Assembly: GCA_031556725.1 (NCBI GenBank)
Contig: JAVBSL010000010.1
Span: 62,001 to 126,000, forward strand
Reading direction: 5' to 3'
Length of the DNA: 64,000 bases
From: UBA935 sp031556725
GTDB lineage: Bacteria > Bacillota > Clostridia > Lachnospirales > Lachnospiraceae
Shown here one piece after another: positions 61,018 through 64,000 of the stretch. The notes under the pieces are model-generated. The model did not search any database, was not told the DNA's origin, and saw nothing but the letters and a program-made list of their open reading frames with translations. How positions within the stretch are numbered: the stretch's first letter is position 1; every line of letters starts with the position of its first letter. The translations under genes and the position numbers were made by a program.

Positions 61018-62031
61018 CTATTTACGTCCTTTCCCGTTTTTCCAGCAATGATAAGCTTTTACATAAAATCCCGGAAAAATTTCAAACACTTTTACCTTAA
61101 TCCGGTATCCTCTCTCAAGTCCGGCAAAGGCTCCGGGTACCTTCTTTGCTTCCTTTAACTGCTGACGGCAAACCTGCAGTTTGTCCCGATGCTGTGCCTG
61201 CATATCTCCGGGCAGTTCTGCAATCTTCCCTACTGTAAGCATAACTGAGATCATCACAATACCCGTCACTTTATATTTTAAGTCAGGACGGATTCTTTCA
61301 ATTCGTTCGGCAGCCAGCTTCCAGCAGGTAATCTGGTCCATATAGCTATCCTTAAAATCCCGCTTCATGGCTCCCCCCGGATTTTGAAAGTAACCATAGC
61401 CCGGAAAATCCGATATAGTGATCTTCCCGACACCGCTTGCTGCTGCTAATAAAAAGAGCATATCTTCCCCAATGGTCATACCCTCTTCAAACCGGATATG
61501 GGCAATGCTGTCTCTTTTGTAAAGCTTGCTCCAGCAACGGGTGTCACGGTTTAAAATACCCTTATCAATAAATTCCGGTCCGGTATAGGAAATTTCCTTT
61601 ACATCTGTCTTTTCCTGGGCCGCCGTCAGTCTGTCCCAGTCTGCTTCCTCTGACCATTCTGCAAAGCCGCAGCCTACAATGTCACTGTCGGTTTGCAATG
61701 CCAACTTCCGCAATCTGAGAAGGGTTCCGGGCAACAGCCGGTCATCAGCATCCACAAAAGTAATATAATCACCATCAGCTTTGTCCAGTCCGGCATTTCG
61801 TGCCGCCGAAACACCCAAATCTTCCATTGTTATAACTTGAATATTGCTATATTCTTTCTGCAGCTTCTCACAAATCTGTGCCGTATTATCTAATGAACCG
61901 TCATTAATAATAATAATCTGCAGATCGGTGACTTGCTGTGACACAATGCTCTCTATACATGGCACAATATAATCCTGCCCATTATATACCGGAACAATTA
62001 CACTGATCGTATTTTGTTTTCCCTGTTCCAC
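61018..62031 (-). CDS. GT2 glycosyltransferase
   Basis: A 337-residue enzyme with a GT-A domain (ISVIVPVYNGQDYI, IINDGSLDNTA, VSAARNAGLDKADGDYITF, then VDADDRLLPG with the metal-binding DAD) and a C-terminal helical extension of about 130 residues. CWSKLYKRDSI and TIGEDMLFLLAAA follow, the EDxxF active-site region. It belongs to the WcaA/CpsI-type branch found in capsule loci. The GTG start has GGAGGG upstream. Paralog of the next upstream gene. Confidence 0.92.
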   Translation of the reverse strand: MEQGKQNTISVIVPVYNGQDYIVPCIESIVSQQVTDLQIIIINDGSLDNTAQICEKLQKEYSNIQVITMEDLGVSAARNAGLDKADGDYITFVDADDRLLPGTLLRLRKLALQTDSDIVGCGFAEWSEEADWDRLTAAQEKTDVKEISYTGPEFIDKGILNRDTRCWSKLYKRDSIAHIRFEEGMTIGEDMLFLLAAASGVGKITISDFPGYGYFQNPGGAMKRDFKDSYMDQITCWKLAAERIERIRPDLKYKVTGIVMISVMLTVGKIAELPGDMQAQHRDKLQVCRQQLKEAKKVPGAFAGLERGYRIKVKVFEIFPGFYVKAYHCWKNGKGRK

Positions 62032-62033
62032 TG

Positions 62034-63080
62034 TTACTGCCCTCCATAGAAAACATTCATTGCGATCCGCAGCAGTCTGATCGTTAATCCGGTGGGATAC
62101 TTCAGTACCAGATAAAGTAACTTATTTGCTTTTTTCCTTACCCGAATGGGATATTTCTTAAGCAATCCCGGTGTGTCCTCAGCCTTGCACACTTTTTTGA
62201 TATTCTGCAAATATGTTTTTCCCTGCCGGTTTCCCCTGGCTTCGTTTTTCAACACCAGCATCAGCAAAAATAAATGTTCCCGGCCACATTGCTCCGCTAT
62301 TTCACGGTCCGAAACCGCCAACTCATTCTGTCTGACCTTCTGCTTAAAAACAGTAAGGATGGTTTCCTGCAGCAGGCAGATATTTTCATATAGCCCTTTA
62401 TCATAAGCGTGAACCATGGATGCGTTATTGTAAAAATAATGATAGTAATATGCATCCTCCATAATTACCAGACGCTTGCTGTCTAACAGTGCCGGCAGGA
62501 TAATCGTAACATCCTCTCCCATCTTCAGCTTTTCGTTACAAAATATCAGATTATTTTCTATCAGTTCCCGGGAAATTAATTTCATGCACCTTGACATGGT
62601 AACTTTTCGGCATTCATTGCCTAATAAACCGGCAAAAAGCTTCTGCAATTCTTTTCCTTCATAGGTTCCCGGCTCCAGCCCATGTTTCTCACGGGTACCT
62701 CCGCCGGTCCGGTCAATGATATGATTACAGCAGACTATCTCACCGGCTGTAAAGTTGAGACACCCTGCCATATCTTCGATCATACAAAGTTCAATCCAGT
62801 CATCACTGTCTACAAAGCATAGATATTTCCCACTGCTGGCGGTCACACCGGCCTTCCAAGCTGATATCAATCCGCCATTTGGCTTGTGGACTACCTGAAT
62901 CCGCTCGTCCATCTTCGCATATTCATCACACATGGGTCCGCTTTGATCGGTGGAACCATCATTTACCAAAATAATCTCAATATCCTGATAAGACTGCCGC
63001 TTAAGGCTCTGTACACATCTATCCAAATATAAAACCATATTATAAACCGGTACTATAATACTGACTGTCTCCTTTTTCAT
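62034..63080 (-). CDS. GT2 glycosyltransferase
   Basis: A 348-residue enzyme with the same layout as the one downstream: VSIIVPVYNMVLYLDRCVQS, LVNDGSTDQSGP, KPNGGLISAWKAGVTASSGK and CFVDSDDWIE with the DSD metal site, then MGEDVTIILPALLD in the C-terminal half. LISAWKAGV replaces the more common LSAARNAG, suggesting a different donor or acceptor than its paralog. The C-terminal 120 residues are basic. Spacing to neighbours is 2 and 16 bases. Confidence 0.92.
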   Translation of the reverse strand: MKKETVSIIVPVYNMVLYLDRCVQSLKRQSYQDIEIILVNDGSTDQSGPMCDEYAKMDERIQVVHKPNGGLISAWKAGVTASSGKYLCFVDSDDWIELCMIEDMAGCLNFTAGEIVCCNHIIDRTGGGTREKHGLEPGTYEGKELQKLFAGLLGNECRKVTMSRCMKLISRELIENNLIFCNEKLKMGEDVTIILPALLDSKRLVIMEDAYYYHYFYNNASMVHAYDKGLYENICLLQETILTVFKQKVRQNELAVSDREIAEQCGREHLFLLMLVLKNEARGNRQGKTYLQNIKKVCKAEDTPGLLKKYPIRVRKKANKLLYLVLKYPTGLTIRLLRIAMNVFYGGQ

Positions 63081-63096
63081 GGAGTAACCATCCTTT

Positions 63097-64000
63097 TCAC
63101 ATTGTCATGCGGTTGTATAGGGCACATAATTTGTCGACACTTCTAACAATATCATACTGCTCCACTGCTCTTTTTCTGGCTTCTTCACCATACCTTCTGC
63201 GCAGTTCTTCATCACTTAATAATTTTTTCAATCCTTCCGCCAGGGACTCTTGGGATTTCGGAGGAATCAACAACGCATTTGTCTCATTTTGCAGCATCTG
63301 GGGGATTCCGCCTACCTCTGTGGTCAAAATGGCCATTCCTTCCGCCATTGCCTCTAACAGTGATACCGGCTGTCCTTCGAAATAAGTAGGTAATACAAAA
63401 ATACTGCACTTTTTCATATAACGCTGCTTTTCTGCTTCTCCCAGCCAACCCAGATATTCTACCGCCGGGCCGGACTGCTCTGCCTTTTCTTTTAATGGTG
63501 CATCAGCCCAGATACCACCCAGATACAATTTTACATCAGGAAAGCTTGCTGCCACCTCCGGCAATACATCCAGTAATTCACCGATTCCTTTTTCCTTGCA
63601 AAGCCGCCCCAGAAACAGCAGATTTCGGTTATTATAGTCTTCTTTCCCTTTGACGGGAATCGGCACTGCATTCTCCAGTATGACAATCTTTTCGTTTTCT
63701 ACCAGTGGTGTGAAAAAATCAGCCCACTGCCGTGAAAGCACTACAAAAACGTCTGCCTTGTTCAATGTTTTTTTAATCTTCTTTTGCTTTGACGGACCAG
63801 ACTTTTCATAGTAAAAAGTCTGAAAATCCCCGCCGTGCTCATGGATTACTATTTTTTTCTTAAAACAAGCTGCCGTTTCAATAAAAATCCGTTTGCGGTA
63901 AAAACTGGCATCGGCCGCCATATTTACATGAAGGATGTCCATACCCGGTAACCGCGTCAAAAAATACAGGTAAGCCCTGATCGCCCGCAGAAGCTTACGT
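63097..64000 (-). CDS. GT4 glycosyltransferase, 5' end outside window
   Basis: The frame stays open to the window edge, with codons reading RKLLRAIRAYLYFLTRLPGM upstream of any internal start, so the true start lies beyond base 64000. About 301 codons are visible. DILHVNMAADASFYRKRIFI and IVIHEHGGDFQTFY belong to the acceptor half. LLFLGRLCKEKGIGELL and LPTYFEGQPVSLLEAMAEGM, with the E-x7-E motif, form the donor half. The C-terminus is intact. An internal TTG at 63960 is not a convincing start. Confidence 0.9.
   Translation of the reverse strand, partial: RKLLRAIRAYLYFLTRLPGMDILHVNMAADASFYRKRIFIETAACFKKKIVIHEHGGDFQTFYYEKSGPSKQKKIKKTLNKADVFVVLSRQWADFFTPLVENEKIVILENAVPIPVKGKEDYNNRNLLFLGRLCKEKGIGELLDVLPEVAASFPDVKLYLGGIWADAPLKEKAEQSGPAVEYLGWLGEAEKQRYMKKCSIFVLPTYFEGQPVSLLEAMAEGMAILTTEVGGIPQMLQNETNALLIPPKSQESLAEGLKKLLSDEELRRRYGEEARKRAVEQYDIVRSVDKLCALYNRMTM

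Noticed and set aside
1..64000. tRNA, rRNA, CRISPR arrays, insertion sequences or att sites
   Set aside because: No tRNA-like cloverleaf, spaced direct repeats, transposase or integrase motif or terminal inverted repeat was found by reading. Genes are packed with almost no room, and apart from the 18.6-19.0 kb remnant no gap exceeds about 110 bases.

Overview
The window is a single, almost gapless glycan-biosynthesis region of about 58 genes, all on the minus strand, so transcription runs from high to low coordinates. AGGAGG-type ribosome binding sites, frequent TTG and GTG starts, TTGnnn-17-TATAnT promoters, and a Dlt-like acylation set beside TagG/H-like ABC export genes suggest a low-GC Gram-positive anaerobe of the Clostridia, most likely Lachnospiraceae-like. 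That placement is inference; no rRNA or core housekeeping gene is present to fix it. Both end genes are cut by the window.

Layout in transcription order. (1) 64.0-56.3 kb: GT4 and GT2 glycosyltransferases, a pyruvyl transferase, a Wzx-type flippase, a GH105-like protein and a GT11 fucosyltransferase. (2) 56.3-36.7 kb, behind a promoter near 56.32 kb: several GT4s, a radical SAM/SPASM protein, a hexapeptide acyltransferase, a second GT11 and a fucosyltransferase-like protein, a PglK-like ABC flippase, GT32, a possible GT-D-like protein, a GtrII-like protein, a GINT1-like propeller, a Wzy-like polymerase, and large YfhO and DUF2142 membrane proteins. (3) 36.6-32.7 kb, behind a promoter near 36.68 kb: a polyprenyl-phosphate GT2 with its DUF2304 partner, two GT2s and a GT4. 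(4) 32.6-12.3 kb, behind a promoter near 32.67 kb: a GtrB/GtrII module, FdtA/FdtB-type amino-sugar genes, a Wzm/Wzt exporter, GT61, GT4, a WbpB/WbpE/formyltransferase amino-sugar set, a decayed membrane gene, and then a complete Dlt-like acylation cassette. (5) 12.2-0 kb, behind a promoter near 12.28 kb: a TagA/WecG transferase, a UDP-glucuronate-epimerase-like enzyme, three GT-C membrane transferases, an FAD oxidoreductase, two polyprenyl-phosphate GT2s, a further GtrII-like protein, a DegT aminotransferase and a DUF6056-like membrane protein.

How the parts fit (inference). Cytoplasmic GT2, GT4, GT11, GT32 and GT61 enzymes build lipid-linked repeat units containing amino sugars (3-amino-6-deoxyhexoses and formylated or acetylated amino-uronic acids), possibly fucose, and pyruvate ketals. 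Three kinds of exporter (Wzx, a PglK-like ABC protein, Wzm/Wzt) move glycans out. Polyprenyl-phosphate-sugar synthases paired with GT-C proteins add side branches outside the membrane.

The most unusual block is 12.3-18.6 kb. It holds an amino-acid adenylation enzyme, a formyltransferase-GNAT fusion, a carrier protein, an MBOAT acyltransferase and an SGNH protein in one tight run. It has the logic of the teichoic-acid D-alanylation system, but carries an extra two-domain enzyme and sits directly downstream of an amino-sugar formylation pathway. It is a candidate for a previously undescribed aminoacylation of an exported polysaccharide.
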